In this document: piece by piece, positions 11,301 through 28,294 of the stretch
Layout of the letters: each line of letters starts with the position of its first letter
How positions within the stretch are numbered: the stretch's first letter is position 1
Source: Trichoplax sp. H2
Taxonomy: Eukaryota > Placozoa > Uniplacotomia > Trichoplacea
Direction of reading: 5' to 3'
DNA length: 64,000 nt
Assembly (NCBI GenBank): GCA_003344405.1
Contig: NOWV01000007.1
Location: 558,001-622,000, forward strand
The notes under the pieces: model-generated
Database searches by the model: none
Told to the model about the DNA's origin: nothing
What the model saw: the letters and a program-made list of their open reading frames with translations, nothing else
Made by a program: the position numbers and the translations under genes

Positions 11301-13770
11301 GCTCACGCACGCGCACTTCTGCTACATTACCTCATCACGCCATAGCTCGCGTGGCTGTCCACTTGCAGAATTTGCCACTTGATCTCCATTATTTTTTCCA
11401 GTGGCTGCTAATTCCGTGATAGAAATGGATATCGTATAGATTCAATGTAGAAAGGTTCATTTGGACACTAATTTTGGGTAATGATTTGATATTGGAAGCG
11501 AAACCAACCTAGTTGAAAGGCTCTCCAAAAGAAAAGCGACAACCTGGCCTTCCGAATCTTGCCGTGTCCTTGGTTACTGCAAAACTGCAAGACGATTTGC
11601 AAACCATGTGGTAATGGCAGAATTTTTTCGAGCTAAATGTACATCCTTATCAATTGATTTCGCGAGACCTATTAGAGTCACCGGTATAGTTTCGTCAAAG
11701 AAAAATCTATAGTGTGTGCTCAAGGTCTCGTACAGAAACGCTGTTTATACCACTTGAAAGGATAATTCATGAACTATTCAAGTTGTTCTAATCAGCTACA
11801 TGTACATTGACAGTAGACAATTTTATTTGGTTTTTGCGTGATACAACTTGTAGAATAGGCATAGCTAGGGCACGCATTACTATAATTTTCTAGTATTTCG
11901 TAGCTAGGGTGTTCCCTTACGTCTGTCATCAACACGAGCTACGGGTAAGCTGCAGAAAGCTAACAAAACTATTTTGGATTCTTTATGCATACTAGATATG
12001 AAAACGCAAACACGTCTCGGCCATGTGCCCATTTGGACACGTTAGACCATCAATATCGCTAATGACACAGCAAAGCAACAATCTGTAAAAAGCAGTAAAT
12101 AGGCTGATAGACTACGATGTGTAAGAAGTACAGTGGTATTGGATGGTTAAGATCGGACTTCACCGGAAGCTAGACAGAAAGTGTGCGATCATTGCGATAT
12201 GGAAGGAATCCGTATGTGAGACTGTTATGTCTGCTTGTCTTTCTTCATACTCTTTGTAGTCATTCTCATGGAACCCCTTTGCAATTCTTGATCGGTTTTT
12301 CAGGTTTTTATTCAAATTTTTCCATCCATCGGATCTGCCGAATTAATTGAAGCGATGGGCTGCTCGTATCGGAGCATCTGTGAATGGTTGGTTTTTAGTT
12401 TGGCAGCTGGATACCATGGCGTTAGATGTTGTCGTACTCGTTTTGAACTTCGACTTAAACTTAGAATGAAGATTTTGAAGAGACATGACGAATTTGCTGC
12501 TCTGTAAATTGATGCTCTGTGTGATCATGATAGATTAGCAGTCATCTCCTACAGATTCTCATAAAGAAAACTTAATAAAGGGCTTTGATCGAAAATGACT
12601 AAACAGTTTCTTGAACTTCTTTGCAGTTACAATCTTGCATCCTTGATCTCAATGCAGTAAATGATGTAAATATATAAATGTCAATCATACAAAATGGCGG
12701 CACGTAGTAGATATATAACAGATACACACAGTAGGAGAAAGTTGCATTCCGAGTCAAAGGCCTTTGCTTGGATTTGCTATTAAAAAATTTATATTGACTG
12801 TAATTTAGACTTACTTTGGAATGCTCTTAGAATATTTGTTATCCCTAAGACTATTCTGATCTTGTGATTGATAGTAATGTTGAGACTGGGTGATTTAGAA
12901 TAAGAATAACTTGATTACGTAGATAAAAAGGTTACAGAATATTAGCAATAAAAAGGCTATCGCTAGTAGTAAAACGTTTGTCTAGTAATCTCTACTTAGC
13001 CAATCTGGGAGGCTTACTTTAACTCTCTCGCTAAGACCCTTTTATATGATTTGGGCCCATCTTGTTGGTCAACATATTTTCAACCAAATTGGAACGCAAT
13101 TATTCCCATACATCGTCGCTAAACAACGTTCTCGCGACCGATCCAACATAGCGCTAACAGAATGTCTATGATGATTTAATTCTAATGCAGATCATCCTAT
13201 TACAACTCTATACCCGTATTTTGGTTTTATCCGGGATTTAGTTTAATTTCCAACTTGTATACTGCGAATCGCATTATACTCATACTAGGCATAGGATAGA
13301 AAGCGGTTTTGGAAAGGAATAATTTATGAGAGTAGATGAGCCTTTCAAGCGCTTTTCTACTCCCTAAGACTGATCAGTTCAACACCAAGCCAGAACGCAG
13401 ACATACAGTGTGCAATAGAGAATTCAGGCCGATACTCATAGACAAGCATTAGCATAATTCGCCAAATAGTAAACAGCAATCCTAATGTCTAGCTTGCTAC
13501 TCTCCAACTCGATATAAAGCAAACATTTATAGTAGCTAGTAGGGATTGATGAACATCTGCTAAAAGTACTGGCCGAGCGTAGCACTGTACACTATACAAA
13601 ACCAGCCGCAGTTAAGCAACAGCAACAACACCTAATCACCGCCCATACTGAAGGCCAAAACTGTAATAATACTTGGACAGTTGGCACTGTATTGCAAGAC
13701 CGTATAGTAGTAACAGGTGTAAATCGTAGCAGAGCTGATCATTTTTTTTCCCCTTGCTTAGTTTGGCGGT
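11301..13770. other. Remainder of the EMC4/PCCB divergent spacer
   Basis: No recognised gene. One plus-strand open frame, about 12290-12517, runs for roughly 75 codons from just upstream of a TTTTCAG acceptor-like site to a TAA. It contains a stretch reading SAELIEAMGCSYRSICEWL. I cannot assign it to a family, and its antisense frame is also open. The PCCB promoter should lie close to 13771; a GTAC word (CACTGTACACTATAC) occurs near 13585. Confidence 0.4.
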
Positions 13771-18461
<4,691 letters not shown>

Positions 18462-19008
18462 AGCCTTCAAAGGTTAAATTTTATCCATCATTATAATGAC
18501 ACGATTGGATAACGATGGAGTATTAACACATTACATGGGGTCATCCAATGCTGATTTACTGGCCCCATGACGGAAAGCTGTTGCATTTTCTTTCATTGAA
18601 ATATAAATATATATATATATAATTATGCAGTAATTATAGATTACAGTCATTCTGATCTACAGCAAATCAAAGGGATCAGCGTTCCTCATAAATAAAGAGA
18701 TTTTAAGACAATTCGATTTCATAATCATTTATTAAGTGTGTCATCCATACTATTATAAGATTTAATACATTAATCGTGAAGCGACTAAAATTTTTACTAA
18801 AAGAATGACAATTTACGAGACCCAGAGGTACAATCCACATTCTACATACTACATCCTCAGCTATAGACTATTCCATGATGATTTGATTGATTTACAGTAT
18901 ATATTTCAGTTGATGTAATGGTACACGTATTTTGATACCATATACGAATTCGGGGAGTATGCACGTACGTATTTCAATTCGATCTCATGCATGAAAGGGC
19001 AAATGCAG
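18462..19008. other. Convergent spacer between PCCB and TMEM63
   Basis: Short tail-to-tail interval with a TA-dinucleotide run near 18605-18622. AATAAA words occur in both directions: 18691-18696 on plus, and 18728-18733 read on minus. The two 3' untranslated regions probably meet or overlap here. No gene seen. Confidence 0.6.
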
Positions 19009-22000
19009 CTACTGATAAGTACCGTAGGATCTTTCAGCAGGCGTTTTATCTTCATTGACAGTTTGTTGAGTAAATGACTTCTCTTGCATCAGAACGAAAG
19101 GTAGATAAGTCTATAGAATCATTAAAACGAAGCAGTAGCTATCAATATACATTGCCCTAATATATTTTACAAGAATATATCTTACGATTTTTAGTAAAAA
19201 ATGCGCAACAGGCGAACTTACATAGTTGCGACCGGAATTAGAATCTTCTTCTGTCATGTATTTCTATGGCATTAATTGACTCCGTTTTACTCGTAAGCAA
19301 TTAATAAAATCTAAAAATTTTATTGATATTATGTGAAGGTGAGTTACCTTTTTAGGAATGAATCTTGAACATACATTGAAACCAATTACTCCAAAATAGA
19401 ATACCAACGATATAATTAGAATAACAAATGTGAATACAGATCGAGCGTCAGCCGTACCTGGGATGAAGTAAAGAACATAGTGAGAACAAGGAAAACACGT
19501 AAATTTAATCTTGCAGACTTCCATTGTCATACTTTACAAGCAGAGAAACAGCAATATTGAGTAGGTATTAGAGACAATATCTGCATTAACACTTACCTAT
19601 ACGTAATATATTATAAAATAAAACGCATCCTAACATCATAATGGTTCCAAAAACTGAGAAGGAAATAGCAGTATCATGGATTTCGGAATCGTAGTAGGCA
19701 GTCCGGCTTTTTACATAGTACATATTGTATTTATCCGTGTAATGTTTTAGAACTAGATACACTAAGCCTATAAAATAATAACGTTTTCATAATAGTTAAT
19801 GACATTGTTAGAATGCAACCACGAATTTGTTTACTCAATTTACGCAAGCAATAAGGAAGCCTACCAAAAGGAGTAACCAATGGGCAGCTAAGACTATAAA
19901 TAATCGCAATTGTGATTGTAACTAATATCCAAGAATACTGGGAACCAAAGTCAAAACCCTTCTCTTTCTGTAACAATAAATTAAAATAGTTAAAATTATT
20001 TGTAATCATATACGTACCTAGTATAATTTTTTTTAAATTAGTAAGTATCTATAAGCCTGTTAGCAAACCAATTTTAGCGTTTCTCTTTCAGGTGTACTTT
20101 TAGTAAAAAGCATTTTGAATCCCAAGATAACCATTTCCGGGAGTCTCAATATCTCAGACGCGTTACCAATAAATGCGGATGTTATCAGATAATTTACAAA
20201 AAAGGCCCCATTGTTTGCAAGAAAAACGCACCTAAATATAACGATTATTCGGATACAGATAAAGAATAGAATTTGATAGCATTTTATTCATGAAATAATT
20301 AATCTTGTTCAATGATATATATATCAGCGCAAGCACTTAGCAAATAAGAATATTAAATACAAAACTGCAGGTAAATGTTAGGTGTTATCGAAAAAATAAT
20401 ACTACATAAGTAATTAATCATTAGCTTACTGCAATTGAGTCAGAAAGGTTCCTCGATCAAACGTCAACTCAAAGAATGCTGCAGCGCTATAACAACAAAG
20501 TAATAAAATTAAATTAACTAGAGTCGGTTAAAAAAGTTACGATTGGATGTCAATATTTCATTCGTAATCACATAATCACTAAAATCTTAAATAAATAACA
20601 GACAGTTTCAAAACCTTGTTAATGCCAAAGACGGAAGAATAATTATCATAAATAGTAGAAAGACATAACTTTTCACCATAACAGCATACTCAAGTTGGGA
20701 TCTAGGTTAAAAAATAATTTCATGAGGGGTTAGCAACACATCTTTGCTTTATCCCATATAGAAAATCTAATGGCAAGCTATATAAAACTTTGAATAACAT
20801 AAAAGTAATATAATTACTTTTTAGTGAATACTTCGTATCCACTCAAAGTGACTACAGTCAATGGCAAGAGTGACCCAATAGCCCACAACATTATGGTTGG
20901 AAAAACTTGGGTGACGAAGGCACTTGTAGAAGCAGCAAACTAAAAAGAATTCAATGATATTAGCAGGATAAATATTTAGAGCTTTTGCAATACATTGAAT
21001 TTTAAAAGTAGGTATTTACATCTATCTTTAGTTCACGGAGGCCCGCTAATATGATTGCCGGCGTAGTCAAAAAAAGAAATATGAAGAATAGCGCTGGGGA
21101 AAAGTCAAACAAATAGTAATCTTCAGTTAGTGAATAATTTAACTTGATCTATTAGTTTGTTTTGAGTAATTGACTTCTTTACCAAAGTTGGTTAAGATGG
21201 ATTTCATCCAAGAAGTCGCTTTATTAGTGGAAAAGTTTTCCCTAAAAATGTACGCGTTGAAATTAATAATGACAATATTGCTATTAGCAGATTGAGAAAT
21301 ATTATTACCATATGATATTTGCAGGTACAGGGGCAAATTTCACTTCCCAGCTGTCTGATTTTAACTCGCTGGAGTATTGCGAAGAAGCACGGGATCTTGT
21401 TTTTTTTAAAAGTTTATAATCATCTACAATACTAATCCATATAATATGACGTATAAAAAAGTAAGGTGAGACACAATAACAATAGTTGAATTGTATCTTA
21501 TTTTAATTATCAACCATTTAAGGCACTAAGTATAATTATTCACAAAGTGAATATTTAGTATATTTTACATGTGAGCTGCAGCAGTAGTTGAAAGTGTAAT
21601 AAACGCAACTCCTGTACTTCTTGACAACACCCGCTGTAATTCTTTGTCGTAGTTAGATGAAGCTAATTCTAAATTATTCGTATAGTATGTGATCCCATCG
21701 GCCTATCAATGAAATTGTTTTAATTACAAATACGTACATTCGTTGAATGTTAACTTGAACTGAAGTATGCAATACGTTATTTACCTGCTTACAACCCCTA
21801 CAATTACAACAGGTACAATAGCCAATCATAGGTCTTTCACCAGTTGTATCATACTGGCGTTGACAAAATCTTAAGCAAGCTCCGTATAAATGCCTGAAAT
21901 TTCATAACGATAACATTATAAAATACACAATACACGTCAATAACCATTTTATCAGCTTTATATGCATACTTATCGCGATAATATTTAGTTAAAAGCTTTA

Positions 22001-25000
22001 TATCGTAGGCAAATTCAACTGCCGTAACTTGACATGCATTATAAGCTTCCCTGAAGAACGAACAATTGTAACATGTAAATACATTCAATTAGCAATTTTT
22101 TCGTAACAGTAATAGCACAGTATGATTAAATTTTTATTCGATTATGTATCGTAGAAGTTAAAAAATAATGTAAAAAACATTGCAAGGCATTAAATTTACC
22201 AATATCTAAACAACGGCAAAACTAGGAGAACTTACTCGAAATGTTGCTTAATCAAGTTTTTATCAGTAGTATTTTTGGGTAGTCCTCTTACGCAGATGGT
22301 ATTGGATGACTGAATGGGTATATTGAATAAAATACAGCATTCAAAGTTATGGATTATGCATAACGATTATATTAAAATCATTGCGAAAAAATGTATATCT
22401 AGTAATTCAAGCTCAATCATTTCTATCGCCAGTCTTACCATCTCATTCCTCCTCACTCCTAACTGAGTAGAATATCGATACATCAGGATAATATTTATTA
22501 GTAAATATAACACAGCAAAAACTGTGTGCAGCCAGAGGACTGGTGCCCTATTTATAAACGATATCGGTTAGCTGAGATAATAAATAAATAATGTGTTAGA
22601 CTATCAATAAAATGTCTTGACAATTGACAGAATTGATTTAAATTTAGGTAAAAAGAGTAATGGGACTAGAATAAATTAGGATAATAGCAATGTAAACCTA
22701 CAATTATATCCTACACGTAAATATGCATTAGCAAATAACCTGGGATTGATATTCGTAATTGTTGTAGCATCAAATTTGTCTTGGCTGTCTACAATTTTAA
22801 TTTGTATCGAGGATTAAGAAATATCTTTGCTATTAAAATAATATGAAATTTTACAATTCATTAATTTCTTCCTAATGAATTAAATATCTACCTAAAAGTC
22901 CTTGAATATTTACAGGCAAAATAATGCCTATAGAGAGTACAGTATATACGACTAGCAAGAGTATCATATATTGTTGAAAGATGAGATAACGGACGGAATC
23001 TGCTCCGCACTTTTTTTCAATATCTGATAGCCTGTAATATATTATTAGCAAAGGGAAATTTTCAACAAGCAATCTAGGTATCTTGTTATAAGTACAACTT
23101 GGAATTGAGATTAGAACTTAAACTAAAAATTAAGAATTAGTTTTCAACTTACGAAAGATGAATTAAATTGGAAATCCAAGAGAACAACCACTAAACCGAA
23201 AAATAAAAGAATTATTAGCCACAAAAGGATACTCAAGGTCTATCATTGTAGTACCAGTTACAATACAAGACTACAGCAAATTGCTATACTGTATAATAAT
23301 GTGTGCAATCAATCTAGCAGTATGGTATTGTCAGTTAATTATATTAATATTCATTAACTAGCTAAAAAATACGCGTATACAGATGTCATAAATCGAGCTA
23401 AAGCACAAAGAAATCGTTGTCCCTAACGTTAATTGTGCTTCTGAAATTCGATTTAGGTGCGATAATTGTATAAAGTTGTAAGATTTTAGCGAAAATCAGT
23501 AGCTGTAAGTTCTGTCTAATCTGTTATTTTATTTTCTATGACATTCAGTACAGTAAAAGGGAAGAAAACATTACAAGAGTCTTTATACTCGTATGAAATA
23601 ATGATTGCAAAGCATCCTAATAAAGATTTCAATGAAGACGTGATGCATAGCAACGCTAGCGATGCAGTATCGTATATAAACGATATTTTTATATGTCATT
23701 AATAATTCTAGGTATATGTCTGCTGACTTGTTAAATTTAATGACAAAGTTGGTATGATCTGACTTTAAGGTGACATTGTTTTATGGGGTACTTTTATATT
23801 CACTTTTAAAAAATTTATGTCTTGGATGATTGTAGTACAGTCGATAATGTTCATTTTTTGATTACACGTAAATGTTGCAAGATTGTGATTGATTTTATAA
23901 CATAGTATTCGTAATGAACTTACTTTGTTATTTGCTGTAGGCGATCCGTCATTTACTGTCTGATGTTGTAAATGTGAATTTTCTCCGTTATTAATTTCAC
24001 TATCGTCTGTTTTTGTATCTTGCTAGATACGGTAAATGATAGATTGATACTGAGTATACTTACTTCAACGAAGGTTTGATGTAAATACAATGCGATAAAT
24101 TGAGAAAGAATTGTCATCTCATTATGCGTGAAGATGCGTTGTTTTAATAGTCATTTGAAAAATTAAAAGTGTATCACAGGGATAACTAAAAATGTAATTC
24201 CTGTGTAATTTTTTTTACATCGCAATATCCAAATTTTTCAACAACGTTTTATCAACTATTAATATTAAGAAATTGAAATAGAAGGGCGCTCACAGAGTAC
24301 GTCAAGTTTGTGGAAGCTTCTTCCACTACCACTTATTTACTAGAGTTTGTATTCTACCTTGTACAGTATGTGCTATAGAAAAGCTAAGAAAGCCCAATTG
24401 ACGTAAAAAGTGACTATGTTGTTTGGAAGAGAATGATCTGTTTGACTTACAATTGCTCCTTGTGGACGAGTCACTGTGACCACATCAGTATCGTTATCAT
24501 CTTCAGTTGGTTCATGTACCGAGCTATAAAATACATTAATCCACCTGTAATTATAAAATTAGGATTAATATTAGAGTGGGTTGGTACTGAATGAAACGTT
24601 CAAGCATATCAATATGATTGTTTCCTATTTTAAAATTGCTAATCATAATAAGTGGAAAAAAGATCAAAAATTATTGCATATTTTTTAAGTTCGGTTAAGA
24701 TTATTATTATTTTTATTTGCATCATGTAGTATTAGTAGTTTGGTACTCTTTTCGGAAAATTATCTTTAATACTTTTCGATGACAAAATAGATAGATACAG
24801 TCGAGTAGAATATAGATTATTTATTTTTAACCTCCTATCAGCATCTCCTAGTAATGTTTCATTGGTTTGGGAAGCAGAGCGACGCAAAATGCTAAATATT
24901 AGCAACATGATCTATAATATGATGTGGTCAAAAATGTAACAAGAAGCAGTTTAGAATGGTATAAATTTACAAGCAGTAGAAAGGGGCTATTCTAAAAGTA

Positions 25001-25302
25001 TAAAATGTTCGATAAGTACTGGTACTTGATTAAGAATAAGCTATCACACTCGATCTACTCATCTGTGTCAAAAGCTACAGTCTATGGAAAATTGTGTAAG
25101 ACCACTTTAGCAATACAAGAACAAAGTTGCTCATGCACGTCGGACTTACCACCCAAACGATAAAATTGATCAATAAATTTTGCGGTACTCCTCCGTATAC
25201 GACATGTCCGAAAATAGAGGTGGCATTGGAAGGAGCATCAACACCACAGGAAAAATTGGAGCTATTGAAAATCACTCCGTACAGAGTATCGTAAGTAGAC
25301 AT
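19009..25302 (-). CDS. TMEM63: TMEM63 / OSCA family mechanosensitive cation channel (CSC1-like)
   Basis: Multipass membrane channel of the OSCA/TMEM63 family, opened by membrane tension or osmotic stress. I assembled 24 exons: 25302-25150, 24911-24832, 24544-24451, 24022-23924, 23190-23153, 23031-22892, 22788-22740, 22547-22439, 22309-22236, 22050-21970, 21893-21785, 21702-21569, 21431-21309, 21241-21183, 21093-21020, 20939-20818, 20701-20615, 20486-20430, 20231-20069, 19967-19865, 19767-19597, 19457-19348, 19263-19222, 19110-19009. All phases agree, giving 790 residues (human TMEM63A 807). Landmarks in order: GGVPQNLLINF, the CGADSVRYL helix ending ILPVN, VLWLHTVFAVLYLL, the RNA-recognition-like loop TICVRGLPKNTTDKNL, ALFFIFLFLTTPAII, GAFFVNYLITSAFIGNASE, SLSCPLVTPFGLVYLVLKHY and a serine/threonine-rich tail ending SYGTYQ. 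Residues ~78-142 form an acidic, Asn/Thr-rich loop unlike the human one. Which vertebrate paralogue (A, B or C) is closest cannot be told by eye. Confidence 0.95.
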
Positions 25303-25375
25303 CTAGTCGGTGAGAAAAAGCATCATATCATCTCTTCAATCTACTGTACGCTGTACAGTACCATAGTAACATTTT

Positions 25376-26265
25376 CAAAATTGAGCATTTCTGAGAACGC
25401 TTCTTCAGTGACATTAATGAAATGATTTTAGGGTAGATGCTATTCTGTCTTGAAGGTTAGTAATAAGGAAAATCAATCAATATAGAGTACATTAATTTCA
25501 AGTAATTTCTGCGCGACATGTTGGCATACGATTGAACTACAGTATCATCACTTTGCAAATTGAACATTTCTGAGAACGCTTCTTCAGTGACATTAATGAA
25601 ATGATTTTAGGGTAGATGCTATTCTGCTTTGAAGGTTAGTAATAAGGAAAATCAATCAATATAGAGTACATTAATTTCAAGTACTTTCAGAGCGACATCT
25701 CGGTAAACTGTACGATTGAACTACAGTATCATCACTTTGCAAATTGAGCATTTCTGAGAACGCTTGTTCAGTGGCGCTAATGAAATGATTTAGGGTAGAT
25801 GCTATTCTGCCTTGAAGGTTAGTAATAAGGAAAATCAATCAATATAGAGTACATTAGTTTCAAGTACTTTCAGAGCGACATCTCGGTATACGATTGAACT
25901 ACAGTATCATCACTTTGCAAATTGAACATTTCTGAGAACGCTTGTTCAGTGACATTAATGAAATGATTTTAGGGTAGATGCTATTCTGTCTTGAAGGTTA
26001 GTAATAAGGAAAATCAATCAATATAGAGTACATTAATTTCAAGTACTTTCAGAGCGACATCTCAGTATACGATTGAACTACAGTATCATCACTTTGCAAA
26101 TTGAGCATTTCTGAGAACGCTTGTTCAGTGGCGCTAATGAAATGATTTAGGGTAGATGCTATTCTGCTTTGAAGGTTAGTGATAAGGAAAATTAATATAG
26201 AGTACATTAGTTTTAAGTACTTTCAGAGCGACATGTTGGTATACGATTGAACTACAGTATTATCA
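25376..26265. repeat. 179-bp tandem repeat, five copies
   Basis: The word TTGAGCATTTCTGAGAACGC or its TTGAACA variant starts at 25381, 25560, 25744, 25922 and 26101. The period is 178-184 bases. Copies 1, 3 and 5 carry TTGAGCA and copies 2 and 4 carry TTGAACA. Copies 3 and 5 share further changes (TTCAGTGGCGCTAATG, ATTTAGGG) that copies 2 and 4 lack. Copies 2-3 and 4-5 thus behave as a dimeric higher-order unit. No protein is encoded. Confidence 0.93.
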
Positions 26266-27704
26266 TGACACGGATTGCAGTGGAAACGATAAAGAGTTAG
26301 AGTACTGTTCAGGTTCATCTGGCTAGACTGGATAAATCAAATAAAATAAATAAAATAAAGCTTGTAATTGACCACTTTACTGCTTCATTAAAAAGATTAT
26401 CACTTTCAAGTTGCTTTTTCATTGAAGGGAACTCTTCTTTATCCATCATAACCTATCATCTAGTGAATGTATTCGCCATCGACAAGGCAGTAGTGGATAC
26501 TAGACCTGTTGTAGGTAATAGAAGCTGTAGGAATTCTTCTTCTTTCAAGCTGTTAACAATAGCCGGGTAGGGTTGTCTGCCTATCGTACGACTATTTACT
26601 TTTAAACATGCTATTCCTTATTCAAAGGTAGAATAAAATATGTCAATCGATGCCACCACTGTCTCTATCGATCTACTAGTACTATTTTCATATATTTGAC
26701 TGCATTGAATGGGTCAAAGGAAGTATGCATTGGAAGTATCAAGATATTAACTCAACCAATCCCTGGGAATTAACTCTCAATGAAGAAGACTAATTAAATC
26801 AGCGAAAATTCATTACAGAGTACACACAAGAGAAAGTGAATAAAGCATAACAACATGGTTTCATTTCTTGTACAGTTATCCTTGCAATCATTGAAGCAAC
26901 CCCATACTTACGATAGCGGCTAGACTACAAATGGCCGTTTTACATTCCCTTCTTTCCACTGGAAGATTCTCGATTGCAATCAAAGTCGCTCCCTGTCATG
27001 GATTTGGTGGCCAAAGATGAAATGGAGTCAGACCCTCTCTGGACTAGTCTAGTCATCAAGACTTGAATTCTATCGCTTGATCAGTACAGTATAGTGCTTG
27101 ACCGTTGTGTACCTTTGTAGGACCGGTGTACCACAATGCGATCAGAATAGTGACATTATTTTTGCGAACTGTAGGTGGAGTATAATGCTATCGATTCGTG
27201 ATCATGGCTATTGAGTATTCAACTGCGCATACACCCTTGAGGCTGAAACTTGGAGTCTATGAAAGCATACGAGCAAAATGGATATCACCTGTATTGGACT
27301 CCATCATTTACATACTGTACAGTATACTGTATAGGATGTGGAGAGCCAGTGTTGTATTGTAATGTTCTACAGTGTACAGTACAGCTATTGCGCACTGTAC
27401 TGTACTGTATGCACTGAGGTCCTTTTTTTAATTGGCCATTTTGCGATCACCGCCGCCCGAGGTAGTCTATGACTATAGCTCTCTCCTCCCGCTTCTTCCT
27501 TTGGGAGAGAGAAATAACAAATATTCTTATCTTGAGGAGTCCCTGGGGACGGAAAGCGCTCTTGTGTACAAAATAATGTTTAGGCCTTCATTTGTCGGTA
27601 CTGTCCAGTGTACAGTACCACTGTACGGTAGCAATAAAATCATACTCCAATCATACTGCACAAACCAACCTAGCAGCTTTGCAGTTCCAGTATACCCTCT
27701 TTCC
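26266..27704. other. Part of the TMEM63/STK divergent spacer with scraps of open frame and GTAC words
   Basis: No recognised gene. Short protein-like open stretches occur on both strands. One, on plus around 26700-26795, ends PWELTLNEED. Another, on minus around 26450-26590, contains SLKEEEFLQLLLPTTGLVST. They are too short and unconnected to call. GTAC palindromes, including ATACTGTACAGTAT, cluster at about 27310-27420. The sequence reads like decayed gene or transposon remnants, but that is a guess. Confidence 0.35.
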
Positions 27705-28294
27705 GTCTGTCCTCTACCGTACCGCAGTCCGGGCTGTCAGTCTGTATGCCAGGACTAGTGTACACGTGACATACATACTGTACAGTACACTGAGTAGAGT
27801 CGTTGCCGAGCTGGACTGTACCGGACCGGACCAGACCCAGTTGGAAATTGAGTCTGTCCTCTAGCGTACCGTAGTCCGGGCTGTCAGTCTGTATGCCAGG
27901 ACTAGTGTACACGTGACATACATACTGTACAGTACACTGAGTAGAGTCGTTGCCGAGCTGGACTGTACCGGACCGGACCAGACCCAGTTGGAAATTGAGT
28001 CTGTCCTCTAGCGTACCGTAGTCCGGGCTGTCAGTCTGTATGCCAGGACTAGTGTACACGTGACATACATACTGTACAGTACACTGAGTAGAGTCGTTGC
28101 CGAGCTGGACTGTACCGGACCGGACCAGACCCAGTTGGAAATTGAGTCTGTCCTCTAGCGTACCGTAGTCCGGGCTGTCAGTCTGTATGCCAGGACTAGT
28201 GTACACGTGACATACGTACTGTACAGTGTACACTGAGCACAGTCGTTGCCGAGCTGGACTGCACCGGACCGGATCGGACCCAGTTGGAAATTGA
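27705..28294. repeat. 147-bp tandem repeat, four copies
   Basis: GTCCGGGCTGTCAGTCTGTA starts at 27727, 27874, 28021 and 28168, exactly 147 bases apart. The second and third units look identical; the first and fourth carry a few changes. Each unit contains CATACTGTACAGTACACTGA, so the array also multiplies the GTAC palindrome. It holds CCGGACCGGACC and is clearly richer in G+C than its surroundings. Because 147 is divisible by three and the unit lacks stops in one minus frame, a 187-codon open frame with a 49-residue repeat results. I do not regard it as a gene. Confidence 0.95.

Noticed and set aside
27670-28233. 187-codon minus-strand frame with a 49-residue repeat
   Set aside because: It exists only because the 147-bp DNA unit is a multiple of three and lacks stops in one frame. 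Composition follows the DNA repeat, and there is no splice or family signal.
25376-28294. CRISPR-like repeat arrays
   Set aside because: The tandem units are contiguous, with no unique spacers, and the DNA is clearly from an animal nucleus.
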